26,034 nucleotides of DNA from Autumnicola edwardsiae (GTDB lineage Bacteria; Bacteroidota; Bacteroidia; Flavobacteriales; Flavobacteriaceae): positions 1-26,034 of the forward strand of contig NZ_JAVRHP010000048.1 of NCBI RefSeq assembly GCF_031846505.1, written 5' to 3'. The notes under the pieces are model-generated. The model did no database searches and was not told the origin of the DNA. It saw only the letters and a program-made list of their open reading frames with translations. The position numbers and the translations under genes were made by a program. Every line of letters begins with the position of its first letter. Positions within the stretch are counted from its first letter, which is position 1. Positions 15,622 through 23,610 of the stretch are shown here, one piece after another.

Positions 15622-17742
15622 CTAATAGAACCTGGACCTGTTATCTTCAATTTCAGCTTTTTTCTTCAAGGCTTCAAATACTCTTGTACTGGCTTCCTGA
15701 CGGCGACGCATCGTCTCCTGTTGGGCCACGGCATTGTAAGAATTTAAAGCCGGAGCTTCGTTCTTAGCCGTCACTTCTACAAAATACACACCTTTATCTC
15801 CGGCAATAGATTTGCTAACATTACCAGTTTCCAATCCAAAGGCAGTACCCACCACTTCCGGCTCGCTTCCGGCACCAGGTAAAGTAGGATTGTTCAGGTT
15901 AACCGCACTGGCAGTCTGAACAATTACATTTTGATTTTCAGCTATTGCCTGCAAAGTATTTCCGCTAATTTTTTCTTTAATAAGCTCGGCTTTTTTCTGT
16001 TTTGTAAGAATTGGGATTACTGTAGCAGAGGCTTCTTCCGCACTCATTAATCCGGCATCTTTTTTAGCCGTTAACTGGGCAACAACATATCCGTTAGGAG
16101 TTTCAAAACGCTTAACTTTGCCTACTTCCACATCTTCTTCAAAAGCCCACTGAATCACCCCTCTTTGTGGGCCAACACCCGGAAGGTTTTCATCCAGTGC
16201 TTTTACCTGTTGTACAGTCCTTACATTATAGTTATTGCTATTTGCCTCTTCAGCAAAATCGCCATCACCCGCTGCAATCTGAAATTTCGTTACCTCATTG
16301 AACAAATTGCTTCTGGAACGCTCTGATGGTGCAATCTCTTTTGCCACAGTAGCAACTTTAACCGCTTTTTCTTCTTCAGTTTGTTCATCTATAGAAATCA
16401 CGTGGTAACCAAGTTCTGTTTCGACAACTCCAACATCTCCTTCTTCATTTTCAAATACGTAATCTTCAAAAGCAGGGATCATTTGCCCTGGAGAAAACCA
16501 TCCAAGGTCCCCTGCGCTTTCACTATTAGAACGATCTGACGAGAATTGCGCTGCAAGAGCTGCAAATTTTGACTGGTCCCCTCTTACCACATTGGCAATA
16601 CTATCTGCCAAAGCTTCTGCCGCTGCCTGGCTCCTGGTAGTCTCGGGATCAATTTGCGTCCCCTGGTAAGTCACTAAAATATGACTGGCTTTTACAGAAT
16701 CTGGAATTTGTCTTGTTTCCAACATTCTCGTTATCTTCCAGGCATTATCTTCTTCATATGGACCAAAAGTTTCTCCTTCTGAAAGGTTAAAAATCTCATC
16801 TGCATTTTCTCCTGAAAGGTCATTTCTAAACTGAAACTGGTCGTTATAAGGAGTATCGGAATATTCATTTACAAAATCTTCTACATCTTCTGTAGTACCA
16901 AATCCTGATATTGTCTCATTTGCTCCTGAAGCAGAATTGTATTCTTCCCTGCCCTGCATTAAAGACTGAATTTCTTCCTGTGCTTCAGATCTGTCTTCAG
17001 AAGAGGCAGTTTCCTCAAAGTACACAAATTGAAGGTTTCTTGATTTTTCAGTTTCGAACCTGGCAGGATGGTTTTCAACATAATCGTTTATTTCAGATTT
17101 ACTCACATCTACCTGCTCATCAGAAATTGAAGAGTAAGGGATTTGAACAAACCTTAAATCTATATTATTATTCTCCAGTCTGTAAGCCTGCTCTGCTTCA
17201 GTAATAGTAGCACCAACACCTGCACTTATCATATTATAATAAAGATTCTGGCGTGCAGTTGCTGCCATATTCTGGGTGTACTGCTGCCACTGTGCGTAAG
17301 CCTGGGGAGAAGTAGCCCTCATATTAGCTACATATTCCTTCAACCTGTTTTCGTCAAACATACCTGCTTCGTTCTGAAAGTTTGGATTGTTTGCCATTTG
17401 AACCCTGATCATATCTGTGATCTGATCTTCTTCAGCCCTTAAACCAAGCTCCTCCAGTTGATCTTCAATAATAACTTCTCTTAGTTTAAGCTCCCAAACC
17501 CTGTTCGCAGCCTGGATAGTACTCACATTGCCTCCAGTGTTACGCTGAAGCGCCTCTACCTGCCTTGCAAATTCTTCCCGACCAATATCTTCTCCATTAA
17601 CTGTCGCAATAGTGTTTTGAGACTTTTGTGAAGACAAGCCCCCATTACGTATAACATCTGCCAGAACAAAAGAGAAAAGAGCCAAAGCAATGATGATAAT
17701 CAAGAAAACAGAACGCTGTCTGATTTTATTTAATACTGCCAT
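15622..17742 (-). CDS. ppiD: PpiD/SurA-type membrane-anchored peptidyl-prolyl isomerase
   Basis: This 706-residue periplasmic folding factor is held in the inner membrane by one N-terminal helix (about 11-29). The N-terminal SurA_N-like chaperone part (about 40-200) includes TVNGEDIGREEFARQVE and a helical MFDENRLKEYV region. A parvulin (rotamase) domain (about 350-452) carries SVKASHILV, FAALAAQFSSD, SAGDLGWFSPGQMIPAFEDYV and ELGYHVISI, all standard parvulin motifs. A second rotamase-like or linker region follows to the C-terminus. It should help outer-membrane proteins fold after export. The name ppiD rests on domain order; SurA-like is an equally fair label. It is the last gene of the minus-strand envelope run, 95 bases after the CNNM gene, so it may also have its own promoter. 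Confidence 0.92.
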   Translation of the reverse strand: MAVLNKIRQRSVFLIIIIALALFSFVLADVIRNGGLSSQKSQNTIATVNGEDIGREEFARQVEALQRNTGGNVSTIQAANRVWELKLREVIIEDQLEELGLRAEEDQITDMIRVQMANNPNFQNEAGMFDENRLKEYVANMRATSPQAYAQWQQYTQNMAATARQNLYYNMISAGVGATITEAEQAYRLENNNIDLRFVQIPYSSISDEQVDVSKSEINDYVENHPARFETEKSRNLQFVYFEETASSEDRSEAQEEIQSLMQGREEYNSASGANETISGFGTTEDVEDFVNEYSDTPYNDQFQFRNDLSGENADEIFNLSEGETFGPYEEDNAWKITRMLETRQIPDSVKASHILVTYQGTQIDPETTRSQAAAEALADSIANVVRGDQSKFAALAAQFSSDRSNSESAGDLGWFSPGQMIPAFEDYVFENEEGDVGVVETELGYHVISIDEQTEEEKAVKVATVAKEIAPSERSRSNLFNEVTKFQIAAGDGDFAEEANSNNYNVRTVQQVKALDENLPGVGPQRGVIQWAFEEDVEVGKVKRFETPNGYVVAQLTAKKDAGLMSAEEASATVIPILTKQKKAELIKEKISGNTLQAIAENQNVIVQTASAVNLNNPTLPGAGSEPEVVGTAFGLETGNVSKSIAGDKGVYFVEVTAKNEAPALNSYNAVAQQETMRRRQEASTRVFEALKKKAEIEDNRSRFY

Positions 17743-17837
17743 TTGTAATTGTTATTTATCAAAATATAGTGGGCGAAAATAGTGTTTTTAGCCTAATTAT
17801 GAAACTTATAATTAGCAAAATATTAACGAGCAGGAAA

Positions 17838-19127
17838 TTAATCGGCGGGTTTAATTTTCACTTCTACCAGTTCAATTTTTGTGTTCGAAACCTCGAGAAT
17901 GAGAAACTCGAAATTTTCAATTCTAAGGATTTCGCCCTGCTGCGGAATTTCCTCGGTATGATTTACAATATATCCCCCAAGGGTTTCATAATTTTCCCCC
18001 ACCGGAATGTCGAGCTTATAGGCTTCGTTTACATAATCTACCTCTGTCCTGGCAGAAAAACGATAGTGATCTTCATCTAATTTTTCTTCAATTAAAATGG
18101 CAGAATCATGCTCATCCTCAATTTCGCCAAAAAGTTCTTCTACAATATCTTCTACAGTCATCATACCACTTGTACCGCCATATTCATCAATTACAACGGC
18201 TATACTTTTGCGTTTTTTAATGAGAATATTAAGAACATCTTTTACCCACATTGTTTCCGGAACGAAAACCACCGGCAGCAGCACCGATTTTATTGACGAG
18301 GGCTTTTTGAAAAGCTCAAAGGAATGTACATAGCCAATGATATCATCTATGGTTTCATTGTAGATCAGGATTTTAGATAAACCTGTCTCGGTGAATTTAT
18401 TAATTAAATCACCCGGATTCTCCTTTTGATCCACTGCAATAATTTCTGTCCTGGGAATCATCACCTCCCTGGCTTTAATTTCAGAAAATTCCAGGGCATT
18501 CTGAAAAATCTGGATCTCAGAATCTACTTCTTCATCCTCTTCTACGGTTTCCATCTGCTCGGTTATAAAATTCCCGAGTTCTACTTTGGTAAACGCCAGC
18601 TGCACCTCGTCCCCTTCAGTTTTAAAGAACCTCTTAAGAACCTTATCTGAAACCCAAATAACAAAGGAAGAAATAAAGCTGAAAAGCAGATAAAAGAAGT
18701 AAGCCGGCACTGCAAAGAGCTTAAGCATGGAATTGGCATAGATCTGAAAAAAAACTTTGGGAAGAAATTCCGCAGTAAGTAAGATAATTAAAGTAGATAT
18801 TACTGTTTGGGTAAAGAGACTAAAATCTACAATGAGATACCTTAACAGGGCGCTCTCCACAGGTCGCATCCCCACAAGCCACTGCATTAGCAAATCACCC
18901 ATAAAAAAACCATACACCACGAGAGCGATGTTATTACCCACCAGCATGGTTGCAATAAATTTTGAAGGTTTTTTGGTAAGCCTCTTCAGTACCTTGGCAA
19001 GAAAATCGTCCTGGCGCTTCTCAATCTCGATAAAAACTTTATTGGAAGAGACATACGCGATTTCCATTCCGGAGAAAAAAGCAGAGAATATAAGGGAAAG
19101 AACAATAATGAGAACATCTATGTCCAT
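17838..19127 (-). CDS. CNNM/CBS-domain 'hemolysin family' membrane protein
   Basis: The 429-residue protein has a CNNM (DUF21) membrane domain (about 1-165), with SAFFSGMEIAYVSSNK (15-30) and LTAEFLPKVFFQ (117-128). A cytoplasmic CBS pair follows (about 218-335; MIPRTEIIAVD, ILIYNETIDDIIGYVH, VVIDEYGGTSGMMTVEDIVEE), then a CorC_HlyC domain (about 350-428). Relatives (CorC, TlyC, YfjD and GldE) are linked to Mg2+ or Co2+ transport or resistance; the old name hemolysin is probably misleading. GldE of the gliding machinery has the same architecture, but its usual gldD/ssb/mutY neighbours are absent here, so a general CNNM transporter is the safer call. It starts 5 bases after the small membrane protein upstream, within the lptC run. 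Confidence 0.92.
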   Translation of the reverse strand: MDIDVLIIVLSLIFSAFFSGMEIAYVSSNKVFIEIEKRQDDFLAKVLKRLTKKPSKFIATMLVGNNIALVVYGFFMGDLLMQWLVGMRPVESALLRYLIVDFSLFTQTVISTLIILLTAEFLPKVFFQIYANSMLKLFAVPAYFFYLLFSFISSFVIWVSDKVLKRFFKTEGDEVQLAFTKVELGNFITEQMETVEEDEEVDSEIQIFQNALEFSEIKAREVMIPRTEIIAVDQKENPGDLINKFTETGLSKILIYNETIDDIIGYVHSFELFKKPSSIKSVLLPVVFVPETMWVKDVLNILIKKRKSIAVVIDEYGGTSGMMTVEDIVEELFGEIEDEHDSAILIEEKLDEDHYRFSARTEVDYVNEAYKLDIPVGENYETLGGYIVNHTEEIPQQGEILRIENFEFLILEVSNTKIELVEVKIKPAD

Positions 19128-19132
19128 AAAAA

Positions 19133-19324
19133 TTACTTGTTTCGGTCCCTGAGTTTCTTCCTAAAACGTCTCTTAAAGAAAAACATAAAAATGGAAATTA
19201 AGGCGAAAAAGATAAAGATATAGGCTCTGTCCCGCTCCATATTCCATATCCTTATAGTTTCGAAAATGAAAAATGCAGCAAAAGCCAAATATGCATATTC
19301 AAAAAATCTGAAATATTTACTCAT
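19133..19324 (-). CDS. 63-residue two-helix membrane protein, unknown function
   Basis: The protein has two membrane segments (about 8-24 and 34-50), a short RIWNMERDRA loop and a very basic tail (KRRFRKKLRDRNK). By the positive-inside rule both ends should be cytoplasmic. Its ATG overlaps the end of lptC by 8 bases and its stop is 5 bases before the CNNM gene, so it is embedded in the operon and very likely translated. I recognise no named family. Its place between an LPS-transport gene and a CNNM protein suggests an envelope role, by position only. Confidence 0.82.
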   Translation of the reverse strand: MSKYFRFFEYAYLAFAAFFIFETIRIWNMERDRAYIFIFFALISIFMFFFKRRFRKKLRDRNK

Positions 19325-19886
19325 CCTCTTTTTCGTCTATTATCTGTACCCCTACGTTGGTTCTTGAACGAAAATTACCGAAATTTTGGTTAGAATCAAA
19401 ACCCTGGCCTTCGTTAATCCCACCGTCTGGAAATTTAATTGTATTTGGCCTGTCTGTAAAAAGCCAGCTCCTGTCCTGGTCCCAATATAGTTGACTTGCC
19501 TCTAACTGTGTATTGTCACTGGTAACAATAACCACATTACCTCTAAGATCTATTAAACCAGTTTCTTCATAGATAATCCCATAATCGGAGTTTACAGTGT
19601 TCTTTCTGTTTTCTTCATCAAAAAACTCCACCTCCACCCCATCTGGAAATTCCCGGTACGGAAATTCTTTATTGGTATAGTCGAACATTCTGGGGCTACG
19701 CAAGATAGCAACCAGCCTGCCGGAATCTGTAAATTTAAGGTTCAACCCCTCAGCAACTGCCTGCGGCGAATCTCCCTGTAAATCCATTTCACGGACTTCA
19801 TTTAAGTTGCCCTGGCATGAAAAAAGTATTGTCACGCCAATGAGCGTGACAATACCTGAAATTATATGATTATATGTAACCTTCAT
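19317..19886 (-). CDS. lptC: LptC-like LPS export protein, lipoprotein
   Basis: The 189-residue product begins MKVTYNHIISGIVTLIGVTI and reaches the lipobox LFSC (Cys24), so it appears to be a lipoprotein rather than the single-helix anchored form of E. coli LptC. The rest is beta-strand-rich and fits the LptC/OstA-like fold: LNLKFTDSGRLVAILRSPRM, a 'FPDGVEVEFFDEENRKNTVNS' type strand pair, and GNVVIVTSDNTQLEASQLYWDQ. It should pass lipopolysaccharide from the LptBFG transporter toward the LptA/LptD bridge. The frame extends upstream to 19919, inside the TPR gene; ATG 19886 is preferred because it begins 1 base after the TPR stop and gives a proper signal peptide. It is followed by an 8-base overlap with the next gene. 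Confidence 0.88.
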   Translation of the reverse strand: MKVTYNHIISGIVTLIGVTILFSCQGNLNEVREMDLQGDSPQAVAEGLNLKFTDSGRLVAILRSPRMFDYTNKEFPYREFPDGVEVEFFDEENRKNTVNSDYGIIYEETGLIDLRGNVVIVTSDNTQLEASQLYWDQDRSWLFTDRPNTIKFPDGGINEGQGFDSNQNFGNFRSRTNVGVQIIDEKEDE

Positions 19887-19887
19887 T

Positions 19888-21264
19888 CTACATTTGAGGG
19901 ATACGAACTGTCTCACCAATCCAGCATCCTATCTGGATAGCTTCCCCTGCACTTCTACCGGCCTGGAAAACTTCAGACTTTTGAGGAGCTCTACCTCTGT
20001 AACTTGCAGCTGCCTGGTTCGCGTTACTTGAAATGGAAGGATCTACTCTTCCTGCTCTTGCAGCATAATCTGCAGCTAACCAGTAAACCGCTCTTTTGTT
20101 AAACGGAGTATCACCACAGTTATTAGCACTTTGCGCAATCATATTGGCAATTTGTAAATACGCGGTCCCCATAGAAGGTCTTGCCTGTATGGCTCTTCTG
20201 TAATATGTTCTTGCCTGTCCAAAGCTTCCTCTTTCCTTATAGTTACTTGCAATTCTATAGTATATTCTTGCCTGGTCACTAGGATCTTCCTCCAGCTCTG
20301 CAGCTTCGTTGTAGTACTCAAGAGCTTTAGCTCTATCGCCATCAGCTTCAGCTAACTGTCCTAAGGAGAAAGCAGAGTTTGCAGAAGGCTCTAACTGGTG
20401 CAATGCTTCAGATACCTGGAAGAATAATGGATCTTCTGTACAATCTTTAGCAGACAACCTTGCATTGGCATTCTGTAGCCAGTCTACATCTGATTTCCTT
20501 TCTTCGAAATCTTTTTCATACAACGGGATAAGGTTATCACAATCTGCCCTTGCTCCTAACTTAGCGTTAAGGGCATTTTTAACCATGTTGTAATTATTCA
20601 GGTTTATCTCTGCATACTTAATTTGTGTATCCTCTTTAGAAGTAAGTTCCTCCCCTGCTTCCTGCTTTTCAATAAGCGGTGCCAAATCTTCAGCAGCATC
20701 ATTTTCCTCTTCTTCTATCTTAGCCATCACTCTGTCGTAGATATCAAAGACATCCTGAAGTTCCCTTTCTCCTGTATCCTGCATCTCCACCATCAGGTCA
20801 AAATAAGCATAAAGACCTTTTGCACTGGTGAAATTCTCACTATCTTCAGTATATGCTCTGTCATAAGCATTATAAAGCTCTTCTTTTGTACCTATTTCAT
20901 TATCGTACTTGAGCTGAGCGATATCCCCATAAACTTTCCCTTTACTTGTCTTTTCAGGATACAACTCCAACCTTTTTTCCCAAACGGAAATAAGCTCATT
21001 AATATATTCGTTCTTTTGAGCATCGGCAGAAGCGTTGTCAATTTTATCTTGAAGTACTCTTTCAAGGTACTGGTAAGTTGCCAAACTATAATCAGGGCAA
21101 TTTTCCATTACTTCTAAAAGAGGCTGGTAAGCCGCATCATAATTTTTTGCTTTGGCATCGTCATAGGCCAGGGCAGCCATTGTTGGACAGTCGTTAGACT
21201 GTGCACTTAAAACGCCTGAACCTAATAATGCCCCGGTAACTAGTGCTATAAACTTCGTTTTCAT
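19888..21264 (-). CDS. Exported tetratricopeptide-repeat protein
   Basis: The 458-residue protein has a signal peptide (about 1-21, ...SGVLSAQ), so it works in the periplasm. The mature part is helical. TPR units are clearest at about 290-375 (SANSAFSLGQLAEADGDRAK, ALEYYNEAAELEEDPSDQ, YRIASNYKERGSFGQARTYY, RRAIQARPSMGTAYLQIAN); an earlier unit near residues 30-60 includes AALAYDDAKAKNYDAAYQPL. An acidic middle (about 185-215, EEEENDAAEDLA) may be a linker. Four or more cysteines (in NDCP, ENCP, ADCD, KDCTED, NNCGD, IGCW) could form disulfides. TPR proteins act as scaffolds; with the beta-barrel gene 15 bases upstream and lptC next, an outer-membrane assembly role is possible but unproven. Confidence 0.85.
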   Translation of the reverse strand: MKTKFIALVTGALLGSGVLSAQSNDCPTMAALAYDDAKAKNYDAAYQPLLEVMENCPDYSLATYQYLERVLQDKIDNASADAQKNEYINELISVWEKRLELYPEKTSKGKVYGDIAQLKYDNEIGTKEELYNAYDRAYTEDSENFTSAKGLYAYFDLMVEMQDTGERELQDVFDIYDRVMAKIEEEENDAAEDLAPLIEKQEAGEELTSKEDTQIKYAEINLNNYNMVKNALNAKLGARADCDNLIPLYEKDFEERKSDVDWLQNANARLSAKDCTEDPLFFQVSEALHQLEPSANSAFSLGQLAEADGDRAKALEYYNEAAELEEDPSDQARIYYRIASNYKERGSFGQARTYYRRAIQARPSMGTAYLQIANMIAQSANNCGDTPFNKRAVYWLAADYAARAGRVDPSISSNANQAAASYRGRAPQKSEVFQAGRSAGEAIQIGCWIGETVRIPQM

Positions 21265-21279
21265 TTTCTATTTATTTGG

Positions 21280-22518
21280 TTAATTGAATCTTCTTCTTTC
21301 GAACCACTTATCATTTAAGGACAATCCTATTGATATCTTAAAGAAGTTTTCCTGTATTAAACCTGAATCCGTTGTACCGCGCTGTCCATACTCGATTCCC
21401 AGGTTTAAATTGGAGAACTGGGCTCCTACAGGTAGTCCTATCCCAAAAGACATGCCAAACTCATCTATGCTTTGGTTATTGAGATGCAAGCCTGTCTCTT
21501 CATACCTTAAACCGGCACGGTAAACCACTCGTCCCAAGTAACTTGTAAAAGAATTATAGCGTGGTATAAAAAAACCTCCCACCCTGTATTGAGCGGCATC
21601 CCTGTATACTGCATTATCTGCTGAAGTATTGAATAAAAAGGAACTTCTCCCTATGCTGTTATATTCCCCACCAACAAACCACTTCCTGGGTTCTCCAATT
21701 CCCGCACCAATCATATACTGACCCGGAAGGGCAAAGTCTGTATCTGCCACATTCAGATCCCTGGCTTCTACCACAGCCTCGCCTGTAGAAACAAAAGCTA
21801 CAGTAGCCAGCTCTCTGTAATTTTCTGAAGAGAGATCTACTTCAGGAGCATACGTTCCCGCCACGTGCAATTTAAGGTTGTCTGTAAGCATTGCCTGATA
21901 ATCTACACCAAAGTTAAAATTGAATCCCTGGATATCAGACCGGCGTACATCCCTTGTTCCATACTGAATATCTTCGCGAATTACGATCCTACTGTTTTGA
22001 AAATTTCCGAAGTTGTAATTGGCATCGACACCTATACTCAAATTTTCATTTACTTGATATCCTGCTGTAAGAAAGACCTTATTCATTCCTCCACGGCCAT
22101 TAAGCCTGCTCCCAACATCTTCCTGAACATCGAGAACCCTGTATCCCACAGAGGTGTATGGGACGAGACCCAAACCAAAACCTAGATTATTACCAACAGG
22201 AATACCAATTCCCAAATAATCCAGGGAAGAAATTTTAGCATCACCCTCGGCATCATCAGATTTAAGTGTGGTTCTCTCATGACTCCCTCCAAGGCTGTAT
22301 GTGGTAAGCCTAAGCCTTCCATAAGAAGCCGGATTACGCAGGTTTAAATGGATACTATCCGAGTAAACGCTCAGCCCTCCCATGGACCGGTTTTCAACAG
22401 TTCCTTTAAAGTTGGTAAGCCCTATGCCGTAGTATGAGTATGGAGAAGCTATGTTCTCCTGAGCGGCCGCCAAAGCGGTAGATAGAATAGCGACGATTAC
22501 CAGAAATCGTTTTATCAT
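21280..22518 (-). CDS. Outer-membrane beta-barrel protein, FadL/OmpP1-like
   Basis: The 412-residue protein carries a signal peptide (about 1-19, ...STALAAAQ). The mature N-terminus reads SPYSYYGIGLTNFKGTVENR then SMGGLSVYSDSIHLNLRNPAS. The 'GxG', 'R.MGG', 'NPA' order resembles the N-terminal plug region of FadL/OmpP1-type barrels. The rest alternates hydrophobic and polar residues with many glycines and aromatic ends (LGFGLGLVPYTSVGYRV, FNFNFGVDYQAML), as in a beta-barrel, and ends in strand-like SIGLSLNDKWFERRRFN. FadL-type channels pass hydrophobic substrates; the substrate here is unknown. Its ATG overlaps the coaX TGA by 4 bases, so translation is coupled to coaX. Confidence 0.82.
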   Translation of the reverse strand: MIKRFLVIVAILSTALAAAQENIASPYSYYGIGLTNFKGTVENRSMGGLSVYSDSIHLNLRNPASYGRLRLTTYSLGGSHERTTLKSDDAEGDAKISSLDYLGIGIPVGNNLGFGLGLVPYTSVGYRVLDVQEDVGSRLNGRGGMNKVFLTAGYQVNENLSIGVDANYNFGNFQNSRIVIREDIQYGTRDVRRSDIQGFNFNFGVDYQAMLTDNLKLHVAGTYAPEVDLSSENYRELATVAFVSTGEAVVEARDLNVADTDFALPGQYMIGAGIGEPRKWFVGGEYNSIGRSSFLFNTSADNAVYRDAAQYRVGGFFIPRYNSFTSYLGRVVYRAGLRYEETGLHLNNQSIDEFGMSFGIGLPVGAQFSNLNLGIEYGQRGTTDSGLIQENFFKISIGLSLNDKWFERRRFN

Positions 22519-23246
22519 TGAGTCTTATTAAATTCTAAAATGTAATTCAATCCTTCCAGGAGAAAATTTGAGTTGGCAAATATGCTATTTTTTAATCGCA
22601 CTGACAAAAATTGCGCATCCCCACCTGTTAAAATAATTGTTAAATCTTCGTATTCAGTGGCGTACGAGGCAATTGTACCATCAATTTCCAGAAGCAAACC
22701 ATTTACTACTCCAGAGGTCATCGATGCCTCTGTAGACCCACCTATTAACTCCAGATTCTCTCCTGGTTTTAATAACGGCAAATTTGCCGTAAAGTTGTGT
22801 AGTGCCTTAAATCTCATTTCCAGTCCCGGAGAAATAGCTCCTCCTAAATATTCCTCTTTATCATTTTTAAAATCGAAAGTTACACACGTACCTGCATCAA
22901 TAACTAAGGTATTCTTCTTAGGAAACTTTGCAACCGCCGCTGCCACCAGAGCGATCCTGTCTTTCCCAAGCGTAGCCGGGGTAGCATATTTGTTCTCGAA
23001 AGGAAGGGACAGCGCTTGTGTTAACTCAAAAAAGTAGGTATCCCTTTGCAATAGTTTTTTTTCTTTAGAAATAGTTTTTACCACACTGGAAAGTATGGTA
23101 GTCTCTATTTCTGGAAATTGAATTTTTATTTTTTGAAAATTATTTGAAAAATCTGACAAAGGAAAAATTAATTTATGCAGAAGGCTATTATTTTGAAAAA
23201 CAGCCATCTTCACCGAAGTATTTCCTATATCTACTACTAAATTCAT
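22515..23246 (-). CDS. coaX: Type III pantothenate kinase
   Basis: CoaX phosphorylates pantothenate, the first step from vitamin B5 to coenzyme A, in the cytoplasm. The 243-residue protein has the ASKHA-fold motifs of the type III enzyme: DIGNTSVKMA (6-15, phosphate 1), PATLGKDRIALVAAA (90-104), DAGTCVTFDF (117-126, phosphate 2), GGAISPGLEMR (135-145) and TGGDA near the C-terminus. Size and motif spacing match other CoaX proteins. It heads the minus-strand run that continues with the outer-membrane barrel, TPR protein and lptC; a housekeeping CoA gene leading an envelope operon has no obvious functional link. It is divergent from tRNA-Phe; a partial -7 box (TGCTTTTG) lies at 23281-23274. Confidence 0.95.
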   Translation of the reverse strand: MNLVVDIGNTSVKMAVFQNNSLLHKLIFPLSDFSNNFQKIKIQFPEIETTILSSVVKTISKEKKLLQRDTYFFELTQALSLPFENKYATPATLGKDRIALVAAAVAKFPKKNTLVIDAGTCVTFDFKNDKEEYLGGAISPGLEMRFKALHNFTANLPLLKPGENLELIGGSTEASMTSGVVNGLLLEIDGTIASYATEYEDLTIILTGGDAQFLSVRLKNSIFANSNFLLEGLNYILEFNKTQ

Positions 23247-23297
23247 CAGGAAAAATTTGAATCCGCTAAATTACAAAAGCATTTTTTTAAAATTTCC

Positions 23298-23329
23298 TTT
23301 GCCAGTTAATAAAAATGAAATTATATTTG
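23298..23329 (+). promoter_or_regulatory. Consensus Bacteroidota promoter of tRNA-Phe
   Basis: TTTG (23298-23301), a 20-base spacer and TATATTTG (23322-23329) match both halves of the Bacteroidota sigma-A consensus exactly. The predicted start near 23336 leaves a leader of about 12 bases before the tRNA. Confidence 0.8.
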
Positions 23330-23347
23330 CCACCGCTTACAAGCACT

Positions 23348-23420
23348 GGTGCCTTAGCTCAGTTGGTAGAGCAAAGGACTGAAAATCCTTGTGTCCCTGG
23401 TTCGATTCCTGGAGGCACCA
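23348..23420 (+). tRNA. tRNA-Phe (anticodon GAA)
   Basis: A 73-base cloverleaf is visible. The acceptor stem GGTGCCT (23348-23354) pairs with AGGCACC (23413-23419), with discriminator A at 23420. The D arm has GCTC...GAGC, the anticodon stem AAGGA/TCCTT encloses the loop CTGAAAA with GAA at 23381-23383, and the T arm carries CCTGG-TTCGATT-CCTGG. The 3' CCA is not encoded (CTT follows) and must be added afterwards. Confidence 0.98.
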
Positions 23421-23424
23421 CTTG

Positions 23425-23455
23425 AAAACCCGAGACGGAAGTCTTGGGTTTTTTT
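23425..23455 (+). terminator. Terminator of tRNA-Phe
   Basis: AAAACCCGAGAC (23425-23436) pairs with GTCTTGGGTTTT (23441-23452) with one G-U pair over a GNRA-type loop GGAA. A run of seven T follows the GGG (23449-23455). It lies 5 bases after the tRNA. Confidence 0.9.
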
Positions 23456-23527
23456 GTTTTAATAAAATCTTGCGTATCAAATCATAAATTTTCAGAAGTG
23501 ATTGGAAAAGTTAAGCTTTCGTGAATA

Positions 23528-23544
23528 GACACCGTGGACACCGT
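23528..23544 (+). repeat. Tandem 9-bp repeat upstream of pruA
   Basis: GACACCGT occurs twice with a period of 9 bases (23528-23535 and 23537-23544). The pair ends 19 bases before the putative pruA -7 box, so it covers the -33 region. It could be a regulator site; no known operator is recognised. Confidence 0.5.
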
Positions 23545-23562
23545 AAAGCCGCTTAAATTTTT

Positions 23563-23570
23563 TATCTTTA
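23563..23570 (+). promoter_or_regulatory. Probable pruA -7 box
   Basis: TATCTTTA matches TAnnTTTG at all fixed positions but the last, 40 bases before the pruA ATG. No TTTG lies at the right distance upstream; instead the GACACCGT repeat is there, which would fit an activator-dependent promoter. Confidence 0.35.
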
Positions 23571-23610
23571 AAAATTAAGTATAACCCAAACAAAAAAATC
23601 AGAATATATT

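Noticed and set aside
17838..19127. Assignment as gliding protein GldE
   Set aside because: The architecture fits, but no gliding gene is adjacent, and CNNM/CBS paralogues are common; the neutral family name was kept.
20623..21117. 164-codon open frame on the plus strand
   Set aside because: It is antisense to the TPR gene; it is full of Ile, Phe, Ser and Cys, as expected from the complement of Glu/Lys-rich codons.
22573..23037. 154-codon open frame on the plus strand
   Set aside because: It is antisense to coaX, which shows all kinase motifs; no independent support.
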